Below are positions 62,263 to 64,000 of a DNA stretch of 64,000 nt, piece by piece. Both the position numbers and the translations under genes were made by a program. The notes beneath the pieces were generated by a model that was not told the origin of the DNA, ran no database searches, and saw only the letters and a list, made by a program, of their open reading frames with translations. Location: positions 1-64,000 of the forward strand of contig JBDSHZ010000062.1 of assembly GCA_039918235.1 (NCBI GenBank). The letters run 5' to 3'. Each line of letters starts with the position of its first letter. Position 1 is the stretch's first letter. This DNA comes from Pseudopedobacter sp039918235. GTDB lineage: Bacteria; Bacteroidota; Bacteroidia; Sphingobacteriales; Sphingobacteriaceae.

Positions 62263-62375
62263 ATCAAGATTTTAGTAGCAAGTATCATGACTTGCGAAAT
62301 CAACAAGTTAATTTTTTTATGAGTTAAGAGTTTGCAATTCAATCTTGCTACTTGATACTCAAATCTCAATACTAA
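62263..62375. repeat. Word-repeat palindrome between groES and groEL
   Basis: Inverted repeat AGTAGCAAG (62274-62282) and CTTGCTACT (62344-62352) with flanking words TTGATACTCAAATCTCAATA on the right that approximately reverse the left AATCAAGATTTTAGTAGC. It occupies nearly the entire 124-nt intergenic segment and could form an mRNA hairpin that separates groES from groEL. Confidence 0.6.
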
Positions 62376-62382
62376 AACAAAA

Positions 62383-64000
62383 ATGGCAAAACAAGTTAAA
62401 TACAATGTAGAAGCCCGCGACGCACTGAAACGCGGCGTGGATATTTTAGCTAACGCAGTTAAAGTAACCTTAGGTCCAAAAGGAAGAAACGTAATTATTG
62501 ATAAAAAATTCGGATCACCAATCATCACTAAAGATGGGGTAACTGTTGCTAAAGAAATTGAATTATCAGATTCTTTAGAAAACATGGGTGCACAAATGGT
62601 AAAAGAAGTGGCTTCAAAAACTGCTGATATTGCTGGTGACGGAACAACTACCGCAACTGTTTTAGCTCAGGCTATTGTAACTGCTGGTATTAAAAACGTA
62701 GCATCTGGTGCTAACCCAATGGATTTGAAAAGAGGAATCGACAAAGCTGTTGCAGCTGTTGTGGCGAATCTGAAATCTCAGTCTAAAACAGTAGGTGATG
62801 ACAACAACATGATCAAACAAGTGGCGTCTATCTCTGCTAACAATGATGATGTAATTGGTTCTTTAATTGCTGAAGCAATGGCTAAAGTTGGTAAAGACGG
62901 TGTAATTACTGTTGAAGAAGCAAAAGGGACAGAAACTGAAGTAAAAACTGTAGAAGGTATGCAGTTTGACAGAGGTTACCTTTCTCCATACTTTGTTACC
63001 AATGCTGATAAAATGGAGGTTGAATTAGAAAGTCCTTACATTTTAATTTACGATAAGAAAATCAGCAACATGAAAGAATTGTTGCCAATTTTAGAAAAAC
63101 AAGTTCAAACTGGGAAACCACTTTTAATCATTGCAGAAGATTTAGACGGAGAAGCTTTAGCTACTTTGGTAGTAAACAAAATCCGTGGATCATTGAAAGT
63201 TGCAGCTGTTAAAGCTCCAGGTTTTGGCGACAGAAGAAAAGCAATGTTAGAAGACCTTGCTATCTTAACTGGCGGTACTGTAATTTCTGAAGAAAGAGGT
63301 TATAAATTAGAAAATGCTGATTTAACTTACCTTGGTCAGTGTGAGAAAATCACTATTGATAAAGATAATACCACTATCATTAACGGAATTGGTAAATCAG
63401 AAGATATCAAAGCTAGGGTTAATCAAATCAAAGCTCAAATAGATACCACTACTTCAGATTACGATAAAGAAAAATTACAGGAACGTTTGGCCAAATTATC
63501 TGGTGGAGTTGCTGTTCTTTACGTAGGTGCGGCTACAGAAGTAGAGATGAAAGAGAAGAAAGATAGAGTGGACGATGCTTTACACGCAACCAGAGCAGCG
63601 GTTGAAGAAGGTATTGTTGCTGGTGGTGGTGTTGCTTTCATCAGAGCGGTAGAATCTTTAAAAGACCTAAAAGGTGCTAATGAAGATGAAAACACAGGTA
63701 TCAAAATCATCACAAGAGCTATTGAAGAGCCATTACGTCAAATCTGTGCTAACGCCGGAATTGAAGGTTCTATTGTAGTGCATAACGTAAAACAAGGTAA
63801 AGCAGATTACGGATACAATGCCCGTACAGATGTTTACGAGAACTTAATTGGAGCAGGAGTAATTGACCCAACTAAAGTATCACGTGTAGCCTTAGAAAAC
63901 GCGGCTTCAATTGCAGCCATGTTGTTAACCACAGAATGTGTGTTGGCAGATGAGCCTGAAGAAGCTGGTGCTGCAGGACATGGAATGCCACCAATGGGCG
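62383..64000 (+). CDS. groEL: Chaperonin GroEL, 3' end off the window
   Basis: The 60-kDa folding chamber. 539 codons are visible, essentially the whole ~545-residue protein: MAKQVKYNVEARDALKRGVD, ATP-binding VTLGPKGRNVIIDK and GDGTTTATVLAQAIV, the apical LLIIAEDLDGEALATLVVNK, and the start of the Gly-Met tail (HGMPPMG) at the window's right edge. The operon partner is groES upstream. Confidence 0.98.
   Translation, partial: MAKQVKYNVEARDALKRGVDILANAVKVTLGPKGRNVIIDKKFGSPIITKDGVTVAKEIELSDSLENMGAQMVKEVASKTADIAGDGTTTATVLAQAIVTAGIKNVASGANPMDLKRGIDKAVAAVVANLKSQSKTVGDDNNMIKQVASISANNDDVIGSLIAEAMAKVGKDGVITVEEAKGTETEVKTVEGMQFDRGYLSPYFVTNADKMEVELESPYILIYDKKISNMKELLPILEKQVQTGKPLLIIAEDLDGEALATLVVNKIRGSLKVAAVKAPGFGDRRKAMLEDLAILTGGTVISEERGYKLENADLTYLGQCEKITIDKDNTTIINGIGKSEDIKARVNQIKAQIDTTTSDYDKEKLQERLAKLSGGVAVLYVGAATEVEMKEKKDRVDDALHATRAAVEEGIVAGGGVAFIRAVESLKDLKGANEDENTGIKIITRAIEEPLRQICANAGIEGSIVVHNVKQGKADYGYNARTDVYENLIGAGVIDPTKVSRVALENAASIAAMLLTTECVLADEPEEAGAAGHGMPPMG

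Noticed and set aside
1..64000. CRISPR array, rRNA operon, integrase or transposase
   Set aside because: I saw no regularly spaced identical repeats of 25-40 nt, no rRNA sequence and no integrase or transposase signature in any frame.

Overview
The window is AT-rich chromosomal DNA from a member of the Bacteroidota, most likely a Sphingobacteriaceae (Pedobacter-like) species. This is inferred from gene content (SprA, an IPExxxVDY protein, a SerB fused to a SerA-like tail, a ligase-associated Lhr-type helicase, MaeB with a Pta-like domain), from promoters of the Bacteroidetes type (TTTG, 19-21 nt, TAnnTTTG), and from the scarcity of Shine-Dalgarno sequences. It is mostly core genome, with about 58 intact genes and several decayed fragments.

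Layout. 1-8 kb: minus-strand genes nadD (cut by the window edge), a large MscS-type channel, gmk and yicC; a collapsed PlsC-like remnant; then acpP-fabF-rnc. 8-14 kb: an IPExxxVDY protein, pyruvate kinase, a ligase-associated DEXH helicase carrying an in-frame block of intergenic-type repeat, and a 2OG-Fe(II) oxygenase. 14.0-14.7 kb: one intact tRNA-Val(UAC) flanked by two defective tRNA-like copies and a truncated GIY-YIG nuclease gene. 14.7-22 kb: small metabolic and maintenance genes (phosphotransferase, endonuclease V, SMR exporter, CsaA, TadA-like deaminase, superoxide dismutase, a 54-residue lipoprotein, quinone-oxidoreductase-like protein, sorbosone-dehydrogenase-like lipoprotein). 22-31 kb: aminotransferase, a phospholipid operon (CPBP protease, DUF2007, cdsA, psd), dusB, apaG, a zinc peptidase, a dead FAD oxidoreductase, and an ECF sigma/membrane regulator/DUF4097 operon. 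31-36 kb: EamA and chloride-channel transporters, then a strongly AT-rich two-gene island (TcmP plus a Gp37/Gp68-type three-Cys protein), then an SDR. 36-45 kb: HigA-like regulator, SerB fusion, epimerase, arginase-fold protein, TlpA thioredoxin, DUF1003, GH26 mannanase, prolyl oligopeptidase. 45-55.5 kb: maeB-ruvA-sprA operon; SprA is the type IX secretion translocon. 55.9-64 kb: miaB, a sigma-54-type activator, lptE, a very acidic protein of unknown function, secG, groES and groEL (cut by the right edge).

The best candidates for something new are: (1) the TcmP plus three-Cys gene pair, a compact, probably transferred module with a methyltransferase-like and a radical-SAM-like Cys protein, its own repeated palindromic upstream sites and an AT content unlike its neighbours; (2) the tRNA-Val/pseudo-tRNA/GIY-YIG locus, which looks like the footprint of an element targeting a tRNA gene; (3) two families of degenerate intergenic repeats, one of which has entered the helicase coding sequence in frame. 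All functional calls are from reading the sequence; no searches were run.
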